64,000 nucleotides of DNA from Paraburkholderia phenazinium (GTDB taxonomy: Bacteria; Pseudomonadota; Gammaproteobacteria; Burkholderiales; Burkholderiaceae): assembly GCF_900100735.1 (NCBI RefSeq), contig NZ_FNCJ01000004.1, forward strand, positions 126,019 through 190,018, given 5' to 3'. Shown here piece by piece: positions 10,233-18,519 of this stretch; position 1 is the first letter of the stretch, and each line of letters begins with the position of its first letter. A program made the position numbers and the translations under genes. Below the pieces are notes generated by a model. That model did no database searches and was not told the DNA's origin. It was given only the letters and a program-made list of their open reading frames with translations.

Positions 10233-11063
10233 TCAGACCGGTTGCGTGTGCAGCATGAACCAGCCGAGACATACGATACCCGCGATCACGCAGTACACGC
10301 CGAAGCTCGCGAGGCGCCCGCGGCCTTCGAAATAACGCATCAGGAAGCGCACGCTCAGATACGCCGCGATGGCGGTCAACACCCCGCCCAGCAGCGCATC
10401 GCCAAGCTGGCCCGGTGCATGAAACAGCTTCGGCAGCTCAAGTACACCTGCGGCAAAAATGATCGGCGTGCCGAGCAGGAACGAAAACTCGGCCGCCTTC
10501 TCCGCCGTCAGACCCGCAGCATTGCCGGCAATCATCGTCAGGCCGCTGCGCGAAAAGCCCGGAATCAGCGCGCCGATCTGTGCCAGCCCGACGAAGAACG
10601 CCTGGCGGAACGTCAGCTTCTCCGGCGCCTGATGCGCGCGCGAACGCTGCAGACGGTCGCCGAGCCACAACAGCACGCCATTGACGATCAGCGCGATCGC
10701 CACGATGCGCAGATCGTGGAACAGCCGCTCGAGGCGCTTTTCGAGCACCAGCCCAACCAGCCCGGCCGGAATCGTGCCGATGATCAGCGCCCACATCATG
10801 TGGCCGTCGTCGTTGCGGCGGCCGCCGAGCGAGGCGAAAAAGCCGCGGATCAGCGCGACCCAGCGCGTGCGGAAGTACCACAGCAGCGCGAGCGCGGTGC
10901 CCAGATGCAGCGCGACGAGGAACGGCAGCAGTTGCGGCGCATGGGCGTCGATATGCATGCCGAATAGCGCCGGCACGAGCAGGGTGTGGCCGAGGCTGCT
11001 GACGGGGAACAGTTCCGTTACGCCCTGCAGCACGCTCAGAAAAATCAGAAACGACAAGCTCAC
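10233..11063 (-). CDS. uppP: undecaprenyl-diphosphatase
   Basis: A 276-residue polytopic inner-membrane protein of the BacA/UppP family. It dephosphorylates undecaprenyl diphosphate to recycle the lipid carrier for peptidoglycan and other envelope polymers. The N-terminal [14 protein letters not shown] motif and the later PGFSRSGLT motif are the two conserved active-site segments. About eight hydrophobic helices are visible. It stands alone: the nearest neighbours are tRNA-Arg and, across a repetitive gap, a 28-codon ORF. Confidence 0.96.
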   Translation of the reverse strand: MSLSFLIFLSVLQGVTELFPVSSLGHTLLVPALFGMHIDAHAPQLLPFLVALHLGTALALLWYFRTRWVALIRGFFASLGGRRNDDGHMMWALIIGTIPAGLVGLVLEKRLERLFHDLRIVAIALIVNGVLLWLGDRLQRSRAHQAPEKLTFRQAFFVGLAQIGALIPGFSRSGLTMIAGNAAGLTAEKAAEFSFLLGTPIIFAAGVLELPKLFHAPGQLGDALLGGVLTAIAAYLSVRFLMRYFEGRGRLASFGVYCVIAGIVCLGWFMLHTQPV

Positions 11064-11475
11064 GCGGCAGTCCTTTTAGTGAGTAAACAATCGGGGAGCA
11101 GCACGCCGGACCACAGCAACCGGCGCGCGGAAGCGCACCGATTATGCCTGGCCACCATGTCAGCGCCAAGCGTTTGAACCGTGTTTGGGGAAATTTTGAC
11201 GCGTTGCGACACAACTCGAAACGGTTGTTACGCCGCAGCAAACCAATCGGCGCGGGTTTGCGGGGGCCGCCCCTGCGGCGGCCGCCGATGCGGGGGGGCG
11301 CCCACGCGGGGGCCGTCGCTACGGGAGTCGCCCTTGCGGGACCAGCCGTACGACTGCGCAGTAGCGTGGGGACCCTTTGCGGGGCCAGCCACGCGGCGAA
11401 CCTATGCGAGGTGAGGAACGGGGGACCGGTCCACGTTGCCGCAGGCGGCGCGGCAGGGTATCCGGACGTGAACGC
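11064..11475. other. intergenic gap holding a degenerate GC-rich array
   Basis: This 412-bp gap between uppP and the 28-aa ORF has no credible gene. Its middle is the degenerate 15-bp array described separately; the first 190 bp should contain the uppP promoter, not identified. Confidence 0.55.
11259..11405. repeat. degenerate tandem repeat, about 15-bp unit
   Basis: Roughly ten imperfect units of 13-16 bp follow each other, for example TGCGGGGGCCGCCCC, TGCGGCGGCCGCCGA, TGCGGGGGGGCGCCCA, CGCGGGGGCCGTCGC and TACGGGAGTCGCCCT. They decay towards the right end. The array is extremely G+C rich. It is not a CRISPR because there are no unique spacers. Confidence 0.6.
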
Positions 11476-11562
11476 TCAGCGGTCGAGCTTGTAGAAGAAG
11501 TACACCGTGCTGCCGGCAAACATGCCGAACAGAGCCATGCCCATTGCCATTGCGAGATCCAT
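11476..11562 (-). CDS. 28-residue hydrophobic microprotein
   Basis: A 29-codon frame too short for routine calling. It encodes 28 residues beginning MDLAMAMGMALFGMFAGS and ending VYFFYKLDR: one glycine-rich transmembrane helix with a positively charged cytoplasmic-type end. A strong ribosome binding site, CCGGAGG, lies 4 bases before the ATG. It is divergent from the epimerase gene and follows the GC-rich repeats. I do not recognise a named family. It could be a small subunit or regulator of a membrane complex. Confidence 0.6.
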   Translation of the reverse strand: MDLAMAMGMALFGMFAGSTVYFFYKLDR

Positions 11563-11777
11563 TGCGCCTCCGGAATCCGTTCAGGCCCGGCGGCTGACTT
11601 GACCGGGCAGTCTGGCGATTATCGTCAAGCCGGCCGGCGGCGCGAACCCGGAATTCCCCGAGAAGGGTTTCCCCGTAGAGCAAAGCAGCGCAAAATCGGG
11701 CTCGCGCGACCGCTACCGCCGTTGCTGCAGACCACGCAGCCCATCGACTCAACCGCTACCAACCAGACTTGTCCACC

Positions 11778-12764
11778 ATGGCCCAATTCCAGCATCAGGA
11801 CATCATCGAAATCACTCACGGCGCCTCGCTGTTGCGCTTCGCCCCGCAAGCGGGCGGACGCCTGCTGTCGTGGCACATCGACGGCCAGCCGGTCATCCAC
11901 TGGCCCGACGCCGCCGACTGGAGCCAGCCGGCAAGAATCCGCGGCGGCAATCCGCTGCTGTTTCCGTTTCTCGGGCGCCACCGCGTCGACGGTCAGATCG
12001 GCCGCTGGCGCGACGCCGCCGGCACCGTGCGCGACTTGCCGATGCACGGCTTCGCGCGCGACCTGCCGTTTGCGGCCAGCGTCGAACCCGCCGCTGCGTC
12101 GACGGTGGCCTCAGTAGCTGCTTCGGCGACCGTGGCGGCCGCTCCAGGCCCGACGCTGCGCATGACGCTCGCCGATAGCGAAGCCACCCGCAGCGGCTAC
12201 CCGTTCGGCTTTCGCTTCGAAGCGGTCTACCGGCTCGTCGACGACCACACGCTCGACGTCGAACTGACCACCGTCAACACCGGCACGGCAGCGCTGCCCT
12301 ACTACGCCGGCCATCACTTCTACTTTTCGCTGCCGCATACGCAGCGCGGCGAAACCGTGCTGGAGCTGCCGCCCACCGAGCGCCGCTATCAGCAGGCCGA
12401 CGGCTCGATCAGCGCGCCCGAGCCCGGCGCGGCGCGCTACACGCTCGATGAGGCGCGGATTCTCGACCGCTTCCATTGCCTGACCGATGGCCCGGCTACG
12501 CCCGGCGACGGCGCCCCGCAGCAGCCCGTGCGGCTGATCGCGCCCGGCCTGAACCGCTCGATCACGCTCGACCTGCAGCGGCCAGGCTCAGTGCCCTGGT
12601 ACTGCGTGACGACGTGGACCGAAGCGGCGGACTCGGACTTCTACTGCATCGAGCCCTGGCTCGGCTTGCCCGACGCGATCCACAACGGCCTTGGCCTGCG
12701 CTGGCTGCAGCCGGGTCAAACCGAGACCGCCACGCTGCGCATCGCTGTCGGCACCCTGAGCTAA
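11778..12764 (+). CDS. aldose 1-epimerase / hexose-6-phosphate epimerase-like protein
   Basis: A 328-residue galactose-mutarotase-fold protein. Characteristic parts are the GGRLLSWHIDGQPVIHW start of the sandwich, RGGNPLLFPFLGRHR with its conserved arginine, MHGFARDLPF with the active-site histidine, and YYAGHHFYFSLP. It should interconvert alpha and beta anomers of a sugar or sugar phosphate in the cytosol. The exact sugar is not determined. I start at the ATG for MAQFQHQD rather than an in-frame TTG three codons earlier. An alanine-rich insertion (about residues 108-132) is unusual and may be a surface loop. Confidence 0.85.
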   Translation: MAQFQHQDIIEITHGASLLRFAPQAGGRLLSWHIDGQPVIHWPDAADWSQPARIRGGNPLLFPFLGRHRVDGQIGRWRDAAGTVRDLPMHGFARDLPFAASVEPAAASTVASVAASATVAAAPGPTLRMTLADSEATRSGYPFGFRFEAVYRLVDDHTLDVELTTVNTGTAALPYYAGHHFYFSLPHTQRGETVLELPPTERRYQQADGSISAPEPGAARYTLDEARILDRFHCLTDGPATPGDGAPQQPVRLIAPGLNRSITLDLQRPGSVPWYCVTTWTEAADSDFYCIEPWLGLPDAIHNGLGLRWLQPGQTETATLRIAVGTLS

Positions 12765-12938
12765 CGCGTCCCGTCACCGGCCGCCCGCACGACGCGGCGC
12801 GGTCCGTGACTCAACCCGTGCCGCTCACCCGGCGCGGTCCCATTTCGTGTGCTGCGATGCAAAACCGTTAGAATCGGACGTTTTTGCCAATCTGTCGCGT
12901 GATCGGGATCGGCGCGCGGCAGCGCTTTGCGAGGTCCA

Positions 12939-13676
12939 ATGTTTGGAACAAGAAGAATGAAACGGCTCGCGTGCGTGTCGTTGTTGGCAGTGCTCGCCGC
13001 ATGCGGGTCTGCGCCAGTGGGTCCGGGGTTCTATCGCGTCGAACGGGGCGATACCTTGTCGAAAATCGCCCGCAGCAACCGGCAGTCGGTCCAGAGCATC
13101 GTGCGCTGGAACAACCTGTCGAATCCGGACAGCATCGAGGTCGGTCAGGTGCTGCGCGTCGCGCCGCCCGGCAATTCGGCGCCGGTGACAGCCTCAACCG
13201 GCGGCGGCAGCGCCGGCGCGCGCAGCAGCAGCCGTGGCAGCGGTGTGGCCGCCGCGCCGGCCCCGCGCAGCGCGCCGGACGATGCGTCGCCGGCCCCTGC
13301 GCCGGCTTCGTCGATCTCGCTCGTCTGGCCGGCCGACGGAACGGTGATTCGCCGTTTCGACGGCTCGAACTCGAAAGGCATCGATATCGCCGCAAGCCCA
13401 GGCACGCCGGTGGTCGCCGCTGCAGCCGGCACCGTGGTCTACGCAGGCAACGGTCTGCGCGGCTACGGCAATCTGCTGATCCTCAAGCACAATGCCGACT
13501 ACCTGACTGCGTATGCGCACAACCGGGTGCTGCTGGTCAAAGAAGGCCAGAGTGTCACCCAAGGCATGAAGATTGCCGAAATGGGCGACACCGACACGGA
13601 CCGCGTCATGCTCCACTTCGAGCTACGCTATCAAGGGCGCTCGATCGATCCGTCGCGCGCGCTACCGGCACGCTAA
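12939..13676 (+). CDS. LysM-LytM lipoprotein, NlpD/ActS-like, degenerate M23 site
   Basis: A 245-residue lipoprotein. The lipobox LAAC ends at Cys22. A LysM domain follows (FYRVERGDTLSKIA to EVGQVLRVAPPG), then a Ser/Ala/Pro-rich linker, then a C-terminal LytM/M23 domain. The usual zinc ligands are replaced: NSKGIDIA has Lys where active enzymes have His, and MLHFELR lacks the first His of HxH. This matches E. coli NlpD and ActS, which activate amidases instead of cutting peptidoglycan. It should act at the outer membrane during daughter-cell separation. The canonical nlpD in this group lies beside rpoS, so this is probably a paralogue. Confidence 0.88.
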   Translation: MFGTRRMKRLACVSLLAVLAACGSAPVGPGFYRVERGDTLSKIARSNRQSVQSIVRWNNLSNPDSIEVGQVLRVAPPGNSAPVTASTGGGSAGARSSSRGSGVAAAPAPRSAPDDASPAPAPASSISLVWPADGTVIRRFDGSNSKGIDIAASPGTPVVAAAAGTVVYAGNGLRGYGNLLILKHNADYLTAYAHNRVLLVKEGQSVTQGMKIAEMGDTDTDRVMLHFELRYQGRSIDPSRALPAR

Positions 13677-13789
13677 TTGCGGGTGATGGCAGTCGGCGCG
13701 GGAATCCCGGTTCCCGCGCGACACGCCATCTGACACCGGACGCGACGCGATGCGGCCTGGTGCGCCCCTCAATCTGTCAGGAGCCTCCA

Positions 13790-14116
13790 ATGAAATCTGG
13801 ATGGACCCCAAGCGCCATCGCCGTGGCGGCGAGCCTCGCCGTACTGGCGCTCGCGAGTCTCGGTGGCTGCGCGAGCTCGACCAAAATGACCTATCTGCCG
13901 AGCGGCGACACCGGCTTCGCCATCAACTGCAGCGGCAGCGACGCCAGCGAAAGCTGGGCCGAATGCTACAAGCGAGCCGGTGAAGTGTGCGGTGCGTACG
14001 GCTATGACGTGGTGTCGAAGGACGTCGACAATGGCGCCACCTCCGGTGGTTCGGTCGGTGGAATCTTCGGCGCCAACGTCAAGAACCGCTCGATGGTGGT
14101 TCGCTGCAAACAGTAA
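13790..14116 (+). CDS. small lipoprotein, hypothetical
   Basis: A 108-residue protein with a signal sequence ending in a lipobox (SLGGC, Cys near residue 27). CAGGAG lies 5 bases before the ATG. The mature part begins ASSTKMTYLPSGDTGFAINC and carries four cysteines in SAWAEC-like and AGEVCGAYGYDVV surroundings, then a glycine-rich stretch and a basic C-terminus. I do not recognise a family name. The cysteine pairs suggest a disulfide-bonded periplasmic domain. It lies 113 bp after the LytM lipoprotein and may be cotranscribed with it. Confidence 0.75.
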   Translation: MKSGWTPSAIAVAASLAVLALASLGGCASSTKMTYLPSGDTGFAINCSGSDASESWAECYKRAGEVCGAYGYDVVSKDVDNGATSGGSVGGIFGANVKNRSMVVRCKQ

Positions 14117-14796
14117 CGGCAACCCAGCAGGCGGTCGCCACTGGCGCCGCCGCTTGCTGCATTCATCAGACGCATTGCGTGAAACCTTGCATTCAATCCC
14201 ATTTAAAGCGCGATAAACTCCGCCGAATGCAAATTCCGCAATTGCCTGAACAAAAAAAGCCCGGCTCTAGGGCCGGGCTAACGGGGGTTCGGCGCATATC
14301 GGTAAAGGACCGGTTCACCATGCGCCAAAACGGAATCTATCAACGCCAACCTGCTCACGCAATCAATTAATTGTCGACAAACTGTGATGCGACGCACGGA
14401 GTACGCATTCCGTGAACCGAAATAATGAGATAAACATCGATAAAGCGCGTCAAATGAAACGGGGTAGCGCGCATTCCCAGCTCATCTAAAGAGCCGATCA
14501 GATGGGTACACACCCTTTCTGGACGGAGCTTTCAATAGAATCAGCCACTACTCGCCTCAATCAATCGACGGTTAAATTGTTAAATTTTAAAACGCAAGTT
14601 TTCCAATTCTTTCAGTGTTGCTCGCCTTAGTGCGAAAGCACACTCTTCACCGGTTAAAGTTTCAAATTGCAGTGCAGCACTCAGGTTGTATTCATCAGTT
14701 CTTTGGGATTAATTCGCGTAGCGCGGATCATTTTATCTGTTAAATATCTTGAGATAAACCAGGCAGTGAGTCATGCCGCTCATTGAGGATCGACTC
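14117..14796. other. AT-rich intergenic region, no complete gene
   Basis: This 680-bp region is much richer in A+T than its surroundings, especially 14360-14770. No frame has both a start with a ribosome binding site and a reasonable length. On the minus strand a 16-codon frame (MIRATRINPKEL onwards, ATG near 14732) overlaps a second open frame without an ATG that ends in LKELENLRFKI near 14580; together they could be a decayed small gene. A minus-strand terminator sits at the left end. Confidence 0.55.
14252..14279 (-). terminator. orphan Rho-independent terminator
   Basis: Read on the minus strand, AGCCCGGC, a 6-base loop and GCCGGGCT are followed by seven T residues. The plus strand has no T run after the stem, so it ends a leftward transcript. 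No leftward gene is seen between here and the pentapeptide gene, whose own terminator is at 14797-14865. Confidence 0.75.
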
Positions 14797-14865
14797 AAAA
14801 AGAGATTGCACGCGCTGGCAAATGATGCCCGCGACGGGGCGTCATTTGCCTTGGCGTGCAATCTC
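14797..14865 (-). terminator. very long stem-loop terminator after the pentapeptide gene
   Basis: A 64-nt near-perfect inverted repeat starts two bases after the stop codon of the minus-strand pentapeptide gene. The outer arms GAGATTGCACGC and GCGTGCAATCTC pair perfectly, then GGCAAATGAtGCCC pairs with GGGGCgTCATTTGCC around a short loop. On the minus strand five T residues follow. It is far longer than a typical terminator. Confidence 0.8.
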
Positions 14866-14867
14866 AG

Positions 14868-15578
14868 TCACAGCACGCGCAAGCCCAGTTCCGTCACCAG
14901 CACGGCGGCCTGCTGATGCGAAATCGTCGCGCCGCGAAACAGACCCGCATCCACAAGGCGCACGCCACTCAGATCGGCTAGGCGCAGGTCCGCGCCGTCG
15001 AAGCGGGCTCCCTTCACGTTCGCGTCCTTAAGACTGCCCCCTTCGAAAATAGCCTCGCGAAAATCGGCGCCGGCCAGATCCGCGTCGGAGAAATCGAGTT
15101 CCTGCAGTGTGGCTTTGCGAAACGAAAAGCCGCGCAGATGTGCGCCGATCAACAGGCTTTCGACAAAGGTCAGGCCCAGGGTGCTGCACTCCTCGAAGTA
15201 CGCGCCGGTCAGCTTGCAACCGTGGTAGCTCGCCGAGGCGAGCTTGGCGCGGCGCCAGTTCGTGTTGTTGAGATCGCTCGATTGAAATGCCGCATCGACC
15301 AGATCCGCCGACGCGAAATCGGCCTGGCGCGCGCGGCAACGCAACCAGCGGGTTTGCGTCAAGGCGGCGCCGAAAAACGAAGTCTCGACGATGTTGCAAC
15401 GCTGAAATTCGGCGCCGCGCAAGTCGAGCCGCGACAGGTCCGCGCCCTCGAAATCGCAGTCCTCGAAGCGCAGCGGTTGCTGGGTGGCGCCGAGCAACTG
15501 CTGCACGTCTTCCCGTGCGAGCGTCGCGTCGGCGACGGTGTGAGCGCCGGCAGCCGGCGTCGTAGAGTTGAGCGACAT
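14868..15578 (-). CDS. pentapeptide-repeat protein
   Basis: A 236-residue protein made mostly of A(D/N)Lxx pentapeptide repeats, clear from about residue 35 to 225, for example FEGADLSRLDLRGAEF and LQELDFSDADLAGADF. These fold into a right-handed quadrilateral beta helix. Relatives such as Qnr and McbG mimic DNA and protect gyrase, but many family members have no known role, so no such claim is made here. I start at MSLNSTTPAAG; a longer frame adds 64 residues without the repeat. There is no signal peptide. A very long hairpin terminates the gene. Confidence 0.88.
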   Translation of the reverse strand: MSLNSTTPAAGAHTVADATLAREDVQQLLGATQQPLRFEDCDFEGADLSRLDLRGAEFQRCNIVETSFFGAALTQTRWLRCRARQADFASADLVDAAFQSSDLNNTNWRRAKLASASYHGCKLTGAYFEECSTLGLTFVESLLIGAHLRGFSFRKATLQELDFSDADLAGADFREAIFEGGSLKDANVKGARFDGADLRLADLSGVRLVDAGLFRGATISHQQAAVLVTELGLRVL

Positions 15579-15819
15579 GAAAAAGTTATTCCTGTGAGGC
15601 TGCGGCACATGCCGGAACCGCGAATCCATGAGAGACAGCAGATTAGGGACGCGTAAAGTGCCAGCACCCAGCAGCGGCACACAACGGCGATCAGCCACGC
15701 GGCATATCGCGGAACAAAACAAGCGCAAAATAGTAAGCGTACCGGAACGCGCCGCCGCCGTGGCGCACAACCTGTGATGGTTTATAGTAACGGCCGCCCT
15801 TCTGCAACCCAGCTACCCG

Positions 15820-16128
15820 ATGACCTCGAACGACGCCGCCCATAGTCCGCTCTACCTCTCGCTGCTCGCGGAAACCGCGAAAATCGGCTGGCCGGAACTC
15901 GAGCGTTTCTTTGCCCGCGGCATCCTGCTGCACGTCGCACGCGACCTCGACCTGGTCAGCGTCGCCGAAGCCATCGCCAGCGACGATACGACGCAAGTCA
16001 CGCAATGGCTGTCGGCGGGGCTCGTCGAACGCATTCAGGCCGAGACCGCCGCCGATTTCGCCGCACGCGATCCGGACCTGTGGGCGGTAGTGGTCTCGCC
16101 GTGGGTGTGCGTGCAGGAACGCGGTTGA
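15820..16128 (+). CDS. DUF2288 family protein
   Basis: A 102-residue soluble protein matching the DUF2288 family: LLAETAKIGWPELERFFARG at the start, LVSVAEAIASDD in the middle and DLWAVVVSPWVCVQ near the end. The function of the family is unknown. Its TGA stop overlaps the likely TTG start of the MATE transporter gene, so the two are probably translationally coupled. Confidence 0.88.
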   Translation: MTSNDAAHSPLYLSLLAETAKIGWPELERFFARGILLHVARDLDLVSVAEAIASDDTTQVTQWLSAGLVERIQAETAADFAARDPDLWAVVVSPWVCVQERG

Positions 16129-17594
16129 GCAATCCGGGCGAAGCGGGCGGGTTACGCCACGCCGGCGGCTTGAGCGAGCCGGACCACACGAGCACGGCGC
16201 GTGAATGCGCAACGGCCGAGACCACTGCCAGCCCTACCGCCAACGCAGCCGTCAAAGCAAGCGCCGCTCTGCCAGTCCGCTGGCACCGCCGCGTGCTCAG
16301 CCTTGCCGTCCCCATCGTCCTCGCCAACCTGACGCAGCCGATTCTCGGCGTCGTCGATACGGCCGTAGCCGGGCATCTGGACGGCGCCTCGTATCTCGGT
16401 GGCGTGGCGCTCGGCGGCCTGGTCTTCAACTTCGTCTTCTGGGGCTTCGGCTTCCTGCGCATGGGTACGACCGGCCTCGTCGCGCAGGCCTGGGGCGCCA
16501 ACGATCAGGCCGGACTCAGAACCAACCTCGTGCGGGCGTTACTGCTGGCTCTGGCGATAGGCGCAGGCGTGCTGCTCCTGCAAACGCCGCTAATCGGCTA
16601 TGTATTGCGCGCGATCGGCGGCAGCGCCGCCGTGCAGCATCACGCCCAGGTGTATTGCCACGCGCGCATCTGGGCCGCGCCGTTTGCACTCGCCAACTAT
16701 GTGGTGCTCGGCTGGCTGCTCGGCACGCAGCGCGTCCGGCTCGCATTGGCAACCCAGGTGTTCATCAACAGCGTGAATGTCGTCGCGGTGCTGCTGTATG
16801 TGTACGTCTTCAAATGGGGTATTGCCGGAATCGGCGCTGCTACGGCGAGCGCCGACGTCCTCGGCTTCGCGCTCGGCGCTGCATTGTTGTGGCATTTACG
16901 CGAGCGCGGACTCGCGCCGCTCACGCGCACTGCCCTGCTCGATGCCGCCGCGCTCAAGCGCCTCGTTGCGCTGAACCGCGACATTTTCCTGCGCACGCTC
17001 TGCCTGCTCGGTTCGTTCGGCTGGTTCGCGCATCTGGGCGCGCGCCAGGGCGACACCACGCTCGCCGCCAATGCCTTGCTGCTCAATTTCCAGACCTTCA
17101 TGGCGTATGGGCTCGACGGCTTCGCGCACGCTGCGGAGGCGCTGGTCGGCGCGGCGATCGGCGCCCGCGACCGCCATGCGTTCCGGCAAGCGGTCAAGGT
17201 GACGATGTTCTGGTCGGGGCTTGGCGCGCTCGGTTTTGCGCTGGTGTACTGGAGCGCGGGGACGTGGATAATCGAGCGCCTCACCGATCAGGCAGCGGTG
17301 CGCTTCACCGCGGAAACTTATTTGCCGTGGGCAGCGCTGTCGCCGGTCATTTCGGTGTGGGGATTCCTGCTCGACGGCGTGTTTATCGGCGCCACCCGGA
17401 CCCGCGAGTTGATGGTGTCGATGACGCTCTCGTTCGCGGTATTCGTCGCGGCATCGTGGGCTTTCATGACGCTCTACGGCAATCATGGCCTATGGGCCGC
17501 GCTGCTCGTCTTCATGGCCGTGCGCGGCGCCACGCTGATGCGGCTGTTGCCACGCATTGCGCATAGTGTTGCACCAGCACCCGCGGCCGGCTGA
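16125..17594 (+). CDS. MATE family efflux transporter (DinF-like)
   Basis: A protein of about 489 residues with twelve hydrophobic helices in two homologous halves, typical of multidrug and toxin extrusion transporters that export cationic compounds by Na+ or H+ antiport. The conserved start VPIVLANLTQPILGVVDTAV and GFGFLRMGTTGLVAQA mark the family, closest to the DinF branch. No ATG exists near the start of homology. I chose a TTG that overlaps the DUF2288 stop (TTGA) because AGGA lies upstream at proper spacing. The first 40 residues before helix 1 are non-conserved. Confidence 0.88.
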   Translation: MSNPGEAGGLRHAGGLSEPDHTSTARECATAETTASPTANAAVKASAALPVRWHRRVLSLAVPIVLANLTQPILGVVDTAVAGHLDGASYLGGVALGGLVFNFVFWGFGFLRMGTTGLVAQAWGANDQAGLRTNLVRALLLALAIGAGVLLLQTPLIGYVLRAIGGSAAVQHHAQVYCHARIWAAPFALANYVVLGWLLGTQRVRLALATQVFINSVNVVAVLLYVYVFKWGIAGIGAATASADVLGFALGAALLWHLRERGLAPLTRTALLDAAALKRLVALNRDIFLRTLCLLGSFGWFAHLGARQGDTTLAANALLLNFQTFMAYGLDGFAHAAEALVGAAIGARDRHAFRQAVKVTMFWSGLGALGFALVYWSAGTWIIERLTDQAAVRFTAETYLPWAALSPVISVWGFLLDGVFIGATRTRELMVSMTLSFAVFVAASWAFMTLYGNHGLWAALLVFMAVRGATLMRLLPRIAHSVAPAPAAG

Positions 17595-17720
17595 CTCTAC
17601 GGCTTGTCGCGCGATGTATTCCGGTTACCGCTTGAAACAAGCGCATACATATCTCGTGACCTGCGCACCCTAGAATGGCTGCAGCCCGCGCTCTCCGCGC
17701 GAACAGTCTGCGCGGGTCAG

Positions 17721-17748
17721 AAGTGCCGGCGTGCCCGCGCCGGCACTT
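17721..17748. terminator. stem-loop between convergent genes
   Basis: AAGTGCCGGCG pairs perfectly with CGCCGGCACTT around a 6-base loop. It lies between the MATE gene and a convergent lipoprotein gene. No T run follows on either strand, so it may be a Rho-independent terminator of weak type or only an mRNA 3'-end hairpin. Confidence 0.5.
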
Positions 17749-17824
17749 CGCCTTCCATTCTCAGACGTGCGGCGTGCGGACAACGTAGCCTTCACGCCTC
17801 CCCACGGTACACGCTTGCGGCACG

Positions 17825-18037
17825 TTATTGCGGTGCAGCTTGTGACGGTGCAGGCTGCGAAGGCGTCGCTTGCGGTGCGTCCGGTGTGTCGACGATCGAA
17901 GGCGGCCGGTCATCGGTCGGCACGCCGTGATAGTCAGGCGGATCTTTCGGGGGCGGACCGTGATGGCCCGCAGCGGGATCGTTCGAACAGCCGGCCAGGG
18001 CCGCCACGGCAAATGCAATCAGAAGAACGCGATTCAT
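17825..18037 (-). CDS. small proline-rich lipoprotein
   Basis: A 70-residue protein with a signal peptide and lipobox ALAGC (Cys19), followed by SNDPAAGHHGPPPKDPP and a low-complexity Pro/Ala/Gln-rich tail. An AGAGAG ribosome binding site precedes the ATG. It should be an outer-membrane-anchored, intrinsically disordered lipoprotein of unknown function. Confidence 0.7.
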   Translation of the reverse strand: MNRVLLIAFAVAALAGCSNDPAAGHHGPPPKDPPDYHGVPTDDRPPSIVDTPDAPQATPSQPAPSQAAPQ

Positions 18038-18208
18038 AGACTCTCTAAAATGATCATAACAACGCAGGCGCGCCGAGAGTCTACCTGCAAAATCCTGACC
18101 AGCGCCGCCGCGCTGGCAGCCGCACACCGCCACACACCGCACAGGTGCCGCTTTTGCGTCGCCTGACCTACTATGTACCCATGGCTGCAATCATCGAAGG
18201 AGGCTGCC

Positions 18209-18382
18209 ATGGACACCGAATCGATTGCGGGTTTCATCGGGCTCGGAGTGGGCCTGCTCGTCCTGCTAGGACTGTCGATTTTCGAATCGCGGACCTACCG
18301 GCGCGAGCACAACGGTGAAGGGATGATGCACCACTGGCTGTCCGAGCATCACGTGCTCGACCGGATGCGGCGCAAGCACTAA
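18209..18382 (+). CDS. 57-residue single-pass membrane protein
   Basis: A short protein with one N-terminal transmembrane helix (IAGFIGLGVGLLVLLGLSIF, residues 5-24) and a charged, histidine-rich cytosolic tail ending LDRMRRKH. GGAGG lies 6 bases before this ATG, which decides against a start 12 codons earlier. Its layout (MDxE start, helix, YRRE, basic end) resembles the 52-aa protein at 21.6 kb, suggesting one small family. Function unknown. Confidence 0.72.
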   Translation: MDTESIAGFIGLGVGLLVLLGLSIFESRTYRREHNGEGMMHHWLSEHHVLDRMRRKH

Positions 18383-18519
18383 TCCGCATCGCCCTCGCGA
18401 CCACTCGCTTGCGAGGTAGCAAGACGCGCACGCCAGGCTCATGGCAATGCGCTGCGCTGCACGCTATCGAAGCCATGCAGCGGGGAAGCGTGTCGCTGTT
18501 TGTGTGACGCAGCGGCGGC

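Noticed and set aside
11259..11405. Repeat array considered as CRISPR
   Set aside because: Units are about 15 bp, contiguous and degenerate, with no spacers and no cas genes.
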